DNA of 64,000 nucleotides, from the NCBI GenBank assembly GCA_050485425.1, contig JBJHBJ010000006.1, forward strand, positions 53,141-117,140, written 5' to 3'. The stretch is from LSCE01 sp050485425. GTDB taxonomy: Bacteria > Pseudomonadota > Gammaproteobacteria > Nitrococcales > Aquisalimonadaceae. A program made the translations under genes and the position numbers. The notes below the pieces were generated by a model. The model was not told the origin of the DNA. It saw only the letters and a program-made list of their open reading frames with translations, and searched no databases. Positions 1 through 7,932 of the stretch are shown here, one piece after another; the stretch's first letter is position 1; the number at the start of each line of letters is the position of its first letter.

Positions 1-275
1 CGGCCGTCGAAGCGGTCGGCCGAATCGTCGCCCTCCAGTGCCTGGTAGAGGTTGAGCCCGAGGCCGCCGGTGTGAAATGCGGTCCAGCCGCCACGCCAGA
101 GCCCGTGGTTTCGATCACCCTGCTGCAGTGCCTGGTGGAAGCTGTCCCAGCGCGGGTCCTCGGCAGCGGTGGCCTGGGTCGTGCCGCCCAGCGCCGCCGC
201 GAGCAGGGCCAGCACCGCCCGCCGCAAGCCGGCGGCGGGCATGGAAGGCTTAAGGCGCGGTCGGCGGGCCATCAT
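1..275 (-). CDS. Exported protein of unknown function (5' part only)
   Basis: The N-terminal ~91 residues of a protein that runs off the left edge of the window. An arginine/lysine-rich start (MMARRPRLK) is followed by an alanine/leucine-rich segment and a TQATAAED stretch, which reads as a Sec signal peptide with cleavage after an Ala-x-Ala site near residue 38. The mature start is polar and rich in Trp, Gly and His. The double ATG at 275/272 is preceded by AAGGA with a 5-nt spacer. It overlaps the stop of the upstream DUF2721 gene by 26 bases, so the two are probably translated from one message. I do not recognise the family; the signal peptide is inferred from composition. Confidence 0.6.
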   Translation of the reverse strand, partial: MMARRPRLKPSMPAAGLRRAVLALLAAALGGTTQATAAEDPRWDSFHQALQQGDRNHGLWRGGWTAFHTGGLGLNLYQALEGDDSADRFDG

Positions 276-738
276 CGCCATCCTTCCGTGCCGGCAACTC
301 GCCCACGCTGTCGTCGGCAATACCGCTCAGCTGGATGTTCAGCGCAGCCACCGAGATCTGGATCTCCCACAGGGACAACGCCAGCGACGCCAGCATCAGC
401 AGCAGGCTGACAATGAACAGGCCCTGGGCCGGCAGCATCCATCCGGCCATCAGCAGCAGCATGCACAGCACGCAGAGGAACAGGCTGGTGACGCCCAGCA
501 CCTGCATGTTGCGGATCAGCACCACGCGCCGTCGCAGGTTCTCGATCTGCCGGTACAGAATCTCCTCGTGGGTGCTGCGGTAGCGGGACTGCAGATCGCG
601 GATCAGCGCCGCCAGCGCCAGGAAGCGGTTGGTGTACGCCAGCAGCAGCAGGGAAATGGCGGGAAACAACAGTGCGGGCGTTGCCAGGGTGAGCTCCATG
701 GCTGGCAGGGTATCCTCTATGGCGGAAAGCGGAATCAT
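250..738 (-). CDS. DUF2721 family small membrane protein
   Basis: A 162-residue protein with an N-terminal hydrophobic segment (ATPALLFPAISLLLLAYTNR), a charged central stretch rich in Arg and Glu, and two close C-terminal membrane spans (about residues 75-120). The pattern of an N-terminal span, a RQIENLRRRV-like charged helix and a two-span hairpin is that of the DUF2721 family, whose biochemical role is unknown. The start could also be the ATG at 699, just ahead of the conserved membrane segment; neither ATG has a well-spaced Shine-Dalgarno. It overlaps the next minus-strand gene, which suggests an operon. Confidence 0.75.
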   Translation of the reverse strand: MIPLSAIEDTLPAMELTLATPALLFPAISLLLLAYTNRFLALAALIRDLQSRYRSTHEEILYRQIENLRRRVVLIRNMQVLGVTSLFLCVLCMLLLMAGWMLPAQGLFIVSLLLMLASLALSLWEIQISVAALNIQLSGIADDSVGELPARKDGDDGPPTAP

Positions 739-841
739 CCGGCGTTGTGATCCGTTGGCAAACCGTCATCGGCATCATGGCGCCGATCGAGGGGTCGGGG
801 CAACCGCGCTATGCTCTCAGCAGGCAGCGGAGGAATGCGCG

Positions 842-1840
842 ATGACCGAGTTGATGCGGGCCATGCGATTGCACGCGCCGGGCCAGTCGCTGGCACCGGA
901 TCGCGTCCCGCGTCCCGAACCGGGCGCGGGGGAAGTGCTGGTGCGTGTGCTTGCCTGTGGAGTCTGCCGCACCGATCTGCACGTGGTGGACGGCGAACTG
1001 CCGGAGCCGAAACTCCCCGTTACGCCGGGTCACGAGATCGTGGGTACGGTCACGGCCGTCGGCCCGGGCGTGACCGCGCTGGCGGTGGACGATCTGGTTG
1101 GCATCCCCTGGCTGGGCTGGACCTGCGGGGAGTGCGCGTACTGCCGCGAAGACAGGGAAAACCTGTGTCCGGATGCGCGTTTCACCGGCTACACGCTGGA
1201 CGGTGGCTACGCTGAATACGCGGTGGCCGATGCCCGCTACTGCTTCCCGGTCAGCGGTTACCAGGCCGAAGCGGCGGCACCGCTGCTCTGCGCCGGGCTG
1301 ATCGGGTACCGCGCGTGGCGCATCGCCGGCGGCGAGACGCCCCGGCGGCTGGGCATCTACGGCTTCGGCGCCGCCGCCCACATCCTGGCGCAGGTGGCCG
1401 TGGCCCGGGGCCAGCAGGTGTATGCCTTCACCCGCGGCGGGGACCGGCCGGCGCAGGATTTCGCCCGCCGTCTGGGCGCCGTCTGGGCCGGCGGTTCCGA
1501 CGATACACCGCCGGAACGGCTGGACGCCGCCATCCTGTTTGCCCCGGTAGGTGCGCTTGTGCCGATCGCGCTGGCTCACGTCCGGCCCGGGGGCAGGGTA
1601 GTGAGCGGCGGCATCCACATGTCCGATATTCCGTCCTTTCCCTACCGTCTGTTGTGGGAGGAGCGGAGCATCCACTCCGTGGCGAACCTGACCCGACAGG
1701 ACGGTGAGGAATTCCTGGCGCTGGCGCCGCAGGTGCCGGTGGTGACCGAAACCAGGGCCTACCCGCTGGAGCAGGCCAACCAGGCACTGGACGATCTGCG
1801 GGAGGGACGGCTGACCGGCGCGGCGGTGCTGATTCCGTGA
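842..1840 (+). CDS. Zinc-dependent alcohol dehydrogenase family protein
   Basis: A 332-residue medium-chain dehydrogenase/reductase, of usual length. Visible motifs: the catalytic zinc segment CGVCRTDLH near residue 38, GHEIVGTV near 62, and the structural-zinc lobe with four cysteines (CGECAYCREDRENLC, about 94-108). The nucleotide-binding loop reads IYGFGAAAH, where most family members have a GxGGxG-type turn, so cofactor binding may be atypical. The order of these elements matches the AdhA/AdhP-like zinc alcohol dehydrogenases that oxidise alcohols or reduce aldehydes with NAD(P)H. Start chosen at ATG 842 (MTELMRAMRLH) with GGAGG upstream. It stands alone and is convergent with a TetR gene across a large hairpin. 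Confidence 0.88.
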   Translation: MTELMRAMRLHAPGQSLAPDRVPRPEPGAGEVLVRVLACGVCRTDLHVVDGELPEPKLPVTPGHEIVGTVTAVGPGVTALAVDDLVGIPWLGWTCGECAYCREDRENLCPDARFTGYTLDGGYAEYAVADARYCFPVSGYQAEAAAPLLCAGLIGYRAWRIAGGETPRRLGIYGFGAAAHILAQVAVARGQQVYAFTRGGDRPAQDFARRLGAVWAGGSDDTPPERLDAAILFAPVGALVPIALAHVRPGGRVVSGGIHMSDIPSFPYRLLWEERSIHSVANLTRQDGEEFLALAPQVPVVTETRAYPLEQANQALDDLREGRLTGAAVLIP

Positions 1841-1859
1841 CAGCCCCCGGGGATCGGGG

Positions 1860-1908
1860 CTAGTGCCCCTTAACAGAAATGCTGCGAACTTCTGTTAAGG
1901 GACACTAG
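1860..1908. terminator. Large inverted repeat between convergent genes, likely bidirectional terminator
   Basis: Arms at 1860-1878 and 1890-1908 are 19 nt each and complementary except for one G-T type mismatch, with an 11-nt loop. The core is CCCTTAACAGAA / TTCTGTTAAGGG. It lies 20 nt after the adh stop, and the TetR stop codon (1905-1907) lies inside its right arm. There is no long T-run, so a repeat-element origin remains possible. Confidence 0.55.
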
Positions 1909-2540
1909 TGTCCCGACGGCAGCAGACGGGCCTGGAACATGCGCACGGTCTCTTGCAGCCAGGCTTCCTCCTCCGCCTCGGACGCCTCCACCAGCAGCAG
2001 GTAGCGGCGGCCGCCCCATGCGGTGGCCACCAGCGCGTTGACCGTTTCAGCCGCGACCGGCGACAGGTCCGGCCAACTGGCAAGCACATGCCGCCAGGCC
2101 TCTGCCAGCTCCTCGTAGACCCGCCGGTGGTGCTTGGGCTCGGTGATGGACGCTTCCAGCATCAGCATGTCCCGGTCGAAGTAGGGCATGTCCGGTTGCC
2201 GGCTGGCGCAGGTCAGCCGCACCAGGCGTTCGAGCCGGGCCGATGCATCCAGCTCCCTAGCTTGCCGTGCCTCCTGCTCCAGGCGGTCGAGCAGCGTTTC
2301 CATGCCATGCCGCACGTACCCGGACAGCAGGGCCTCCTTGCCTGGAAAGTAGTCGTACAGTGCGCCCACGGAAACGCCCGCCTCCAGTGCCACCGCGCGG
2401 GTGGTGACCTTGGCCCAGCCGTCCCGCAGCCAGAGTCTGCGGAAGGCTTCGTAGACGGCCTCCACCGTGAACCGGGAACGCGCCTGGGACGGGCGTTTCA
2501 ACGGCTTGGGCAGAGGCTTGCCCCGCCGGTTTTTCACCAT
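1905..2540 (-). CDS. TetR/AcrR family transcriptional regulator
   Basis: A 211-residue protein with an N-terminal TetR helix-turn-helix: the segment VTTRAVALEAGVSVGALYDY (about residues 45-64) followed by FPGKEALLSGYV is the family signature, with a ligand-binding helical domain behind it. Such proteins repress their own or neighbouring genes until a small ligand binds. Its start lies 24 bases after the stop of the DUF2855 gene in the same orientation, so the pair is probably one transcript. A 7-bp inverted repeat immediately upstream of the DUF2855 gene (3688-3712) is then a natural candidate for its autoregulatory operator. The extended basic N-terminus (KNRRGKPLPKPLKR) is longer than in many members. 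Confidence 0.87.
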   Translation of the reverse strand: MVKNRRGKPLPKPLKRPSQARSRFTVEAVYEAFRRLWLRDGWAKVTTRAVALEAGVSVGALYDYFPGKEALLSGYVRHGMETLLDRLEQEARQARELDASARLERLVRLTCASRQPDMPYFDRDMLMLEASITEPKHHRRVYEELAEAWRHVLASWPDLSPVAAETVNALVATAWGGRRYLLLVEASEAEEEAWLQETVRMFQARLLPSGH

Positions 2541-2564
2541 GCCACCCGGACGCGAGTGCGGGAG

Positions 2565-3680
2565 CTAATCAGCGCTTCCCTGAAGGCGGACGATATGACC
2601 CTCCTGTGGGTCGACTGTCCCCCGGTACAGTCGGGCGATGATCTCGGCGGCTGCGTCATAGCCTTCACTCTCGATCAGTTTCAGCCAGGGTTTCGGGCCG
2701 TGACCGACCCGGCTGTAGAAGCGCAACAGCCCTTCGCCGATCCGCTGGTCGACTTCCTGCGGCCCCCAGTCCCGGTTTCGTTTGCGTATCTGCTCGGCGG
2801 CAAAGAAGAAAACCGGTGTGGGTCCGACGGCGCTTGTCAGCCGGGCCGGGTCCGTGGTCTGTGCGGAACCGGCAAAGCAGCTATAGCGGAGATTATCGCC
2901 GAAGTGACGATGCACCGCATCGCGCAGCTCCAGATCGCCGGAGAAGTCGACGTATGCCGTGGGAGTGCTGTTGTCGAGCGTGCCCAGTTGGTCGTAGTCG
3001 ATGGTCTGCCGGTAGCAGCCCAGGCCAGTCACGAAGTCACGGTTGCCGGCCGAAGTCAGCCCCACCAGCTCGACGCCCGAGCCCTCAAGGCAGGCTGCCG
3101 TGCCATACGCCGTCTTGCTGGACGCGCTGGAGATCACCAGCCGTCGCGCGCCGAAGAAGGCGTTGTCCTGCAGAAAGTCCGCCAGCAGGAACGAGGTGAG
3201 GAACAGGGGCTTGAGCAGTGCCTGCAACCCTTCGGTCCGGGCGTTGTAGTACGGGTCCCAGCGGCAGCGCGTGTACTGGTTGTACGCCCGGAACAGATCC
3301 CGGCGGTGCGGGGCACCGTCATAGAACCCGCGCTCCGACACGCGCTCCGGCTGGAACCAGACGTGGCTGGCGATGGGAAAGTAGCCGTAGAAGCGTTCCC
3401 CCACCGCAATCCCGGCGGTGTCGGAAGCCACGACATCCGCGAAACCCCAGACCGGCATGTGCCCCCACTGTTCCTCGTGCGTGGGGAAATATGCCCAGTA
3501 GTTCATGGAGTCGCCGAAAGCGGCATAGGTGATGTTGTTGGTGGAGAGCGAAAAACGGTCCAGTTTCAGAATGACCTCGCCGCTCGCGGGCAACAGGCTG
3601 CGCTCCGCGGTGTGGATGTGCGAGGTGCCCAGGTCGCCCTTTCGGGTCAGCAGGCGGGTCACGCCAGTACGGTTATTCAT
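2565..3680 (-). CDS. DUF2855 family protein
   Basis: A 371-residue protein of the DUF2855 family. Characteristic stretches are SLSTNNITYAAFGDSMNYW near residue 44, YGYFPIASH near 98, and a Rossmann-like LVISSASSKTAYGTA segment near 183. The family is distantly related in layout to medium-chain reductases: an N-terminal GroES-like part and a central nucleotide-binding part, but without the alcohol dehydrogenase zinc ligands. The reaction is unknown. It is the first gene of a two-gene operon with a TetR regulator; a palindrome sits directly ahead of the start codon, suggesting induction by a small molecule. Length is normal for the family. Confidence 0.85.
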   Translation of the reverse strand: MNNRTGVTRLLTRKGDLGTSHIHTAERSLLPASGEVILKLDRFSLSTNNITYAAFGDSMNYWAYFPTHEEQWGHMPVWGFADVVASDTAGIAVGERFYGYFPIASHVWFQPERVSERGFYDGAPHRRDLFRAYNQYTRCRWDPYYNARTEGLQALLKPLFLTSFLLADFLQDNAFFGARRLVISSASSKTAYGTAACLEGSGVELVGLTSAGNRDFVTGLGCYRQTIDYDQLGTLDNSTPTAYVDFSGDLELRDAVHRHFGDNLRYSCFAGSAQTTDPARLTSAVGPTPVFFFAAEQIRKRNRDWGPQEVDQRIGEGLLRFYSRVGHGPKPWLKLIESEGYDAAAEIIARLYRGTVDPQEGHIVRLQGSAD

Positions 3681-3949
3681 GCGTCATACACTCGTGATGG
3701 GGTACCGAGTGTTACGCTACCAGTGCTGATGCCTCCGCGGGTTCGGAATGCGACGGCCGGCCGCCCCCGCGACAACAGCCCATGCCGGGCCGCATTGCCG
3801 CGGAGTCCCACCCGCCGGGCATGGCCGTTTCACGCATTTGTTCGGATTTGCGTCGGTACCAGGCAGCCCCACGCATCGCCGCGCGGACCCCGCAAGGCGG
3901 CGGGCGGATCGGTCAGGCACTGTTTCCATCCCGGTGCCGTGGCTGCCTG
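3681..3949. other. Intergenic region with the DUF2855 promoter
   Basis: This 269-base gap separates two minus-strand transcription units. Its left end holds the inverted repeat described separately. I see no credible coding region or RNA gene in the remainder; the overlapping open frames are arginine/proline-rich shadows. Confidence 0.5.
3688..3712. promoter_or_regulatory. Candidate TetR operator upstream of the DUF2855-TetR operon
   Basis: Perfect 7-bp arms ACACTCG (3688-3694) and CGAGTGT (3706-3712) are separated by 11 bases, starting 7 bases before the DUF2855 start codon. Size and position are typical of a TetR-family operator; assignment to the downstream TetR gene is inference. Confidence 0.5.
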
Positions 3950-4639
3950 TCAGATCACGCCCATCAGGTTGTCCCGCACCGTGGTCAGGTGCTTGGACAT
4001 GCAGAGGCGGGCCCGTTCCGGATCGCGTTCGCGCAGGGCGCTGACCAGGGCACCATGCTGGCGGTCATAGATACGCCGCAGCTCCGGTGTGAGCGAACGC
4101 TTCTTCAGCGCATACCACTCGGGCTCGTTGCGAATGGTGTTGATGGCCTGGCAGTAGTCGATCAGCACGGAGTTGCGCGTGGCGCGGAAGACCATCAGGT
4201 GCAACTGCGCGTCCCAGTGCTCGAATTCCGCCAGTCCCTCGGCCGTCAGGCTGTTGTTGTAGGCAGTCTCGATGGCCTTGAAGTCGTCGCCGGTGGCGCG
4301 GCTCGCCGCCATGGCGGCAGCCTGGGGCTCGATGATGAGGCGCACTTCCATGAGTTCCGCAGGGCTGGCCGAGCGGAAGCGGCTGGGCAGGCTGCCGCCG
4401 GCCCTGTCGTTCTGGTTGGCTCTCACAAAGGTGCCGGAACCGATCCGGCGGGTCAGGTAGCCGTCCGTCTCCAGCCGCGTCAGCGCTTTCCGTAAGGTGT
4501 TCCTGGCTACCCCAAGCTCGGATGCCAGCACCCGCTCCGGCGGCAGTTGCTGGCCCGCACCGAGGGTGCCTGCCTTGATCCGGTGCAGCAGTTCGTCCAC
4601 CACGTTCTGCGCGGCGGCGCCGATGATGTCCTGATTCAA
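3950..4639 (-). CDS. GntR family transcriptional regulator, FCD/FadR subfamily
   Basis: A DNA-binding repressor with an N-terminal winged helix (QQLPPERVLASELGVARNTL, with TLRKALTRLETDGYL and GSGTFV behind it) and a C-terminal FCD ligand-binding domain (LMEVRLIIEPQAAAMAA; later the HWDAQLHLMVFRA and RQHGALVSAL histidine/aspartate positions that bind metal or acid ligands in this family). I chose the TTG at 4639 because AGGAG lies 8 bases before it and the protein then starts at the usual distance from the helix-turn-helix (229 residues). The ATG at 4696 adds 19 atypical residues and has no well-placed Shine-Dalgarno. It is divergent from the 12-gene operon at 4825, which it very likely controls. 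Confidence 0.88.
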   Translation of the reverse strand: MNQDIIGAAAQNVVDELLHRIKAGTLGAGQQLPPERVLASELGVARNTLRKALTRLETDGYLTRRIGSGTFVRANQNDRAGGSLPSRFRSASPAELMEVRLIIEPQAAAMAASRATGDDFKAIETAYNNSLTAEGLAEFEHWDAQLHLMVFRATRNSVLIDYCQAINTIRNEPEWYALKKRSLTPELRRIYDRQHGALVSALRERDPERARLCMSKHLTTVRDNLMGVI

Positions 4640-4655
4640 ATACCCCACTCCTGTG

Positions 4656-4674
4656 AACCTTTGGTTTAAAGGTT
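4656..4674. promoter_or_regulatory. Candidate GntR operator
   Basis: Inverted repeat with perfect 7-bp arms AACCTTT / AAAGGTT around a 5-base centre. If translation of the GntR gene starts at TTG 4639, this palindrome lies in its leader, just upstream of the ribosome-binding site, where an autoregulatory operator would be expected. Confidence 0.45.
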
Positions 4675-4724
4675 GAAAACGTTCCACACCCTCCATGCGC
4701 CAAGATTAATTGTTTACTCCACAC

Positions 4725-4752
4725 TTGACGTGGCAAATTTTGCTGCCATAGT
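4725..4752 (+). promoter_or_regulatory. Candidate sigma-70 promoter of the 12-gene operon
   Basis: TTGACG (4725-4730) is followed after 16 bases by CATAGT (4747-4752), about 72 bases before the first gene. A partial palindrome TGGCA-N8-TGCCA (4731-4748) fills the spacer and would be well placed for a repressor. The region is noticeably AT-rich compared with its surroundings. Confidence 0.4.
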
Positions 4753-4824
4753 CGTAAAGAATACGATAAAAGGATCAATGGTGCAATATTGGTTCAATGC
4801 AGGCACCAGAGCGAGGGGGAATTC

Positions 4825-5730
4825 ATGAAGCTTGTCGCCTACTGGACGGGGGAAAAGGCCGGCGTCGGTGAACTGGCACCGGGCGGTGATGCCATCTACC
4901 CGTTGCCGCTTCCCACGATAGACCCCGACGACGGGGTGTTGCCGATCATCAGGGCTTGTGCCGAGGGCAGGGAGCCTCCCCAGGGCGATCGGACCAAACC
5001 GATCCCGCTTGCCCAGGCCACGTTCCGTGCACCGATTCCACGGCCCAGGCGCAATATCTTCTGCGTCGGCAAGAATTATTTCGACCACGCTCACGAATTC
5101 GCCCGCAGCGGATTCGATTCCAGCGCGGCCAGCGGCGCCATCCCGGATGCGCCGATCATTTTCTCCAAGGTGCCCGAGTGCGTGATCGCCCACGGCGAGG
5201 ACGTGCGCATCGACGCTGCCGTGACCCAGGCGGTGGATTACGAAGCCGAACTGGCCGTGATCATCGGTCGCGGCGGGCGCGGCATTCCGGCGGAGCAGGC
5301 ACTGGATCATGTCTGGGGCTACACCATCGTCAACGACGTGACCGCGCGGGACCTGCAGGGCCGTCACAAGCAATGGCTGATCGGCAAGTCGCTGGATACC
5401 TTCTGCCCCATGGGTCCGGTGGCGGTGACGGCCGACGAAGTGGACCTGGCCTCCGCCCGCGTGCGCTGCTGGGTCAATGACGAGTTGCGTCAGGATGCGA
5501 CGCTGCCGCAGCTGATTTTCGACATTCCGACCCTGATCTCGACCCTCTCCAGCGGCATCACCCTCTACCCGGGAGACGTGATCGCCACCGGAACGCCGGC
5601 CGGCGTCGGCATCGGCTTCAATCCGCCGCGCTACCTGAACCCCGGGGACCGGGTGGCGGTGGAGATCGACGGCATCGGCCGGCTGGAGAACCGGTTCATC
5701 GCAACACCTGTCACCGAGGAGGCCGTATGA
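4825..5730 (+). CDS. Fumarylacetoacetate hydrolase (FAH) family protein
   Basis: A 301-residue member of the FAH superfamily, which hydrolyses or decarboxylates beta-diketo or oxo-acid intermediates late in aromatic catabolism. Visible features: FCVGKNYFDHAHEF near residue 81, the metal-ligand stretch VDYEAELAVIIGRGGRG near 139, the DVTARDLQ segment near 173, and the C-terminal STLSSGITLYPGDVIATGTP motif. Start ATG 4825 has GAGGGGG upstream. Its stop overlaps the next start (ATGA), so it is translationally coupled to the alpha/beta hydrolase. As first gene of the GntR-controlled operon it suggests breakdown of a ring-opened or diketo-acid compound; the substrate cannot be read from sequence. 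Confidence 0.92.
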   Translation: MKLVAYWTGEKAGVGELAPGGDAIYPLPLPTIDPDDGVLPIIRACAEGREPPQGDRTKPIPLAQATFRAPIPRPRRNIFCVGKNYFDHAHEFARSGFDSSAASGAIPDAPIIFSKVPECVIAHGEDVRIDAAVTQAVDYEAELAVIIGRGGRGIPAEQALDHVWGYTIVNDVTARDLQGRHKQWLIGKSLDTFCPMGPVAVTADEVDLASARVRCWVNDELRQDATLPQLIFDIPTLISTLSSGITLYPGDVIATGTPAGVGIGFNPPRYLNPGDRVAVEIDGIGRLENRFIATPVTEEAV

Positions 5731-6503
5731 CCACCCAGGTGATCGAACGCATGGCGGTGGAAGTGGACGGTGACGGCGCCGCCGTCATCATGCTCCACGG
5801 CCTGGGCGGCACGTCCAATACCTTTACCCCGCAGATGCCGGTGCTGCGTTCCGGCTACCGCGTCATCCGCCCGGACCTGCCCGGCTCCGGCCGCAGCCGG
5901 CGCCATGAAGGCCTCAGCATCAACGCCATGGTCCAGTCCGTACTGGCCATGTGTCGGGTGCTCGGGGTGGAGAAGGCGCACTTGGTGGGCCACTCCATGG
6001 GCACCATCGTCTGCCAGCACCTGGCCGTGGAGCGGCCGTCGCTGGTGAAGAGCCTGACCCTGTTCGGCGCCCTGCTGGAGCCGCCGGAACAGGCCCGTGG
6101 GGGGCTGCGGGACCGGGCCGCCAAGGCACGCGAGGACGGCATGGCCGACATCGCCGATGCCATCGTGCAGGCAGCCACCTCCGCCGATACGAAAGAACGC
6201 AACCCGCTGGCCGTGGCCATGGTGCGCGAATCCCTGATGCGCCAGCCGCCGGAAGGCTATGCCGACAACTGCGAGGCGCTGTCCGAGGCCAGGGCTGCGG
6301 ACACCAGCCGTATCGGCTGCCCGGTGCTGCTGGTCACCGGCGAGGAGGACGGTGTCGGACCGCCGTCGGTGTCCCGGACGCTGGCAGAGAAGCTGGAAAA
6401 CGGCCGATCCGTGGTGCTGCCTCGCTGCGGCCACTGGACCACTTTCGAACGGGTGGAGGAAGTCAATCGCGAACTGCGCTCGTTCCTGGCCGGCGTCCGT
6501 TAA
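5727..6503 (+). CDS. Alpha/beta hydrolase
   Basis: A 258-residue alpha/beta hydrolase with the HGLGG oxyanion loop near residue 24, the nucleophile elbow VGHSMGTIV near 91, an aspartate in TGEEDGVGP near 207 and the catalytic histidine in RCGHWTTFE near 233. Size and motifs resemble 3-oxoadipate enol-lactonase and meta-cleavage product hydrolases, so it may open a lactone or cleave a C-C bond in the same pathway as the FAH-family protein, with whose stop codon its start overlaps by four bases. The exact reaction is inference. Confidence 0.9.
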   Translation: MTTQVIERMAVEVDGDGAAVIMLHGLGGTSNTFTPQMPVLRSGYRVIRPDLPGSGRSRRHEGLSINAMVQSVLAMCRVLGVEKAHLVGHSMGTIVCQHLAVERPSLVKSLTLFGALLEPPEQARGGLRDRAAKAREDGMADIADAIVQAATSADTKERNPLAVAMVRESLMRQPPEGYADNCEALSEARAADTSRIGCPVLLVTGEEDGVGPPSVSRTLAEKLENGRSVVLPRCGHWTTFERVEEVNRELRSFLAGVR

Positions 6504-6573
6504 CCGCGACGCCGCACATACCGCATAAGAAGATCAGGCCGCACGAACGGCCGACAGCGGACTGGAGGAGATC

Positions 6574-7857
6574 ATGGGTAACTATCTGTTCACCAATGTG
6601 CGCATCCTGGATGGCACAGGCGAGCAGCCCTACACCGGCGAAGTGCTGGTACAGGGCAATCGCATCAAGCATGTGAGCCGCGGCTCACGGTCCGCTCCGA
6701 ACGGGGCGGCCACCACCATCGACGGCTCCGGCGCCACGCTCATGCCCGGCATGACCGAAGCCCATACCCACCTGTCCTGGAACGACCAGCCCAGCCTGGA
6801 AGCCATCCAGTTCATGCCGCCGGAGGAGCACACGCTGTTCACCGCGGACATGGCCAAGCGCTACATCGACATGGGCTGGACCTCCTGCATGGGGGCGGCC
6901 TCGGCCAAGCCGCGGCTGGATGTGGTGATTCGCAATGCCATCAATGCCGGCCAGATCCCGGGCCCGCGCTACAGCGCCGCCAGCCAGGAGATCACCACCA
7001 CCGGCGGGCTGGGCGATACCTCGCCGCCGCATCTGGATTACCCGGACATGTCCTTCGGCTGCATCGTCTCCGGGGTGGAGGAGATGCGCAAGGCGGTGCG
7101 CATGTTCATCAAGTACGGCTGCGACACCATCAAGCTGAACCTCTCCGGCGAGGAGATCGCCGGCGTGCCGGCGGAAGAGACGCCCATGACCGACGAGGAA
7201 GTGGCCGTGGCCGTCTCCGAGGCCAAGCGCCGGGGGCTGCGGGTGGCAGCGCACGCGCGCTCGAACGAATCCATCAAGATGTGCGTGCGCCACGGCATCG
7301 AGATCATCTACCACGCCTCCTATGCCGACGAGGAGACCCTGGATCTGCTCGAAGCCAACAAGGACAAGCACTTCGTTGCGCCCGGTCTGGCCTGGCTGAT
7401 CAAGACTGCCACCGAGGCCTCGGACTACGGTGTGAAACCGGATTCCCCGCTGGGTCTGCAGTACGCCCGCGAGGCGGAACTGGCCACCGAGTGCATGCGC
7501 AAGATGCACCGGCGCGGAATCCGCGTGCTGCCCGGGGGTGACTACGGTTTCGCCTGGATTCCCCACGGCACCAACGCCAAGGATCTGGAGTACTTCGTGG
7601 ACCGGGTGGGCATGTCGCCCATGGAGGCCCTCGTGGCCGCCACCAAGTACGGCGGTCAGATCATGAACCGGCCCAACGAGCTGGGGCTGCTCAAGGAAGG
7701 CTATCTGGCCGACCTGATCCTGGTGGACGGCGATCCGGTCTCCAATATCCGTGTGCTGCAGGACAGGAAACGCATCCTGGCTGTGATGAAGGACGGCTCC
7801 TTCTATCGCGCACCGGAGGGGACCGCACATCGTCAGTCCATGCGCTGGACCGGCTAG
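6574..7857 (+). CDS. Amidohydrolase family protein
   Basis: A 427-residue metal-dependent amidohydrolase. The HxH metal motif is in TEAHTHLSW near residue 63, the later histidines are in RVAAHARSNES (near 226) and IIYHASYADEE (near 246), and the catalytic aspartate is probably in LPGGDYGFAW near 317. The C-terminal LGLLKEGYLADLILVDGDP is the standard closing beta-sandwich signature of imidazolonepropionase/dipeptidase-like amidohydrolases. It would hydrolyse a cyclic amide, a lactam or another C-N/C-O bond. Good ribosome-binding site GGAGGAG before ATG 6574. The 70-base gap upstream and 75-base gap downstream carry no evident terminator, so it is part of the same operon. Confidence 0.92.
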   Translation: MGNYLFTNVRILDGTGEQPYTGEVLVQGNRIKHVSRGSRSAPNGAATTIDGSGATLMPGMTEAHTHLSWNDQPSLEAIQFMPPEEHTLFTADMAKRYIDMGWTSCMGAASAKPRLDVVIRNAINAGQIPGPRYSAASQEITTTGGLGDTSPPHLDYPDMSFGCIVSGVEEMRKAVRMFIKYGCDTIKLNLSGEEIAGVPAEETPMTDEEVAVAVSEAKRRGLRVAAHARSNESIKMCVRHGIEIIYHASYADEETLDLLEANKDKHFVAPGLAWLIKTATEASDYGVKPDSPLGLQYAREAELATECMRKMHRRGIRVLPGGDYGFAWIPHGTNAKDLEYFVDRVGMSPMEALVAATKYGGQIMNRPNELGLLKEGYLADLILVDGDPVSNIRVLQDRKRILAVMKDGSFYRAPEGTAHRQSMRWTG

Positions 7858-7932
7858 CATCACTGGCCCGGCAATAACAACGGTGGCGCGGCGCCCCGGC
7901 GTCGCAGTCGCCGGTACTCGCGAGGGTGATCG

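Noticed and set aside
4731..4748. TGGC...TTGC-like sigma-54 element before the FAH gene.
   Set aside because: GG to GC spacing is wrong (too short by two or too long by one base) for a -24/-12 promoter.
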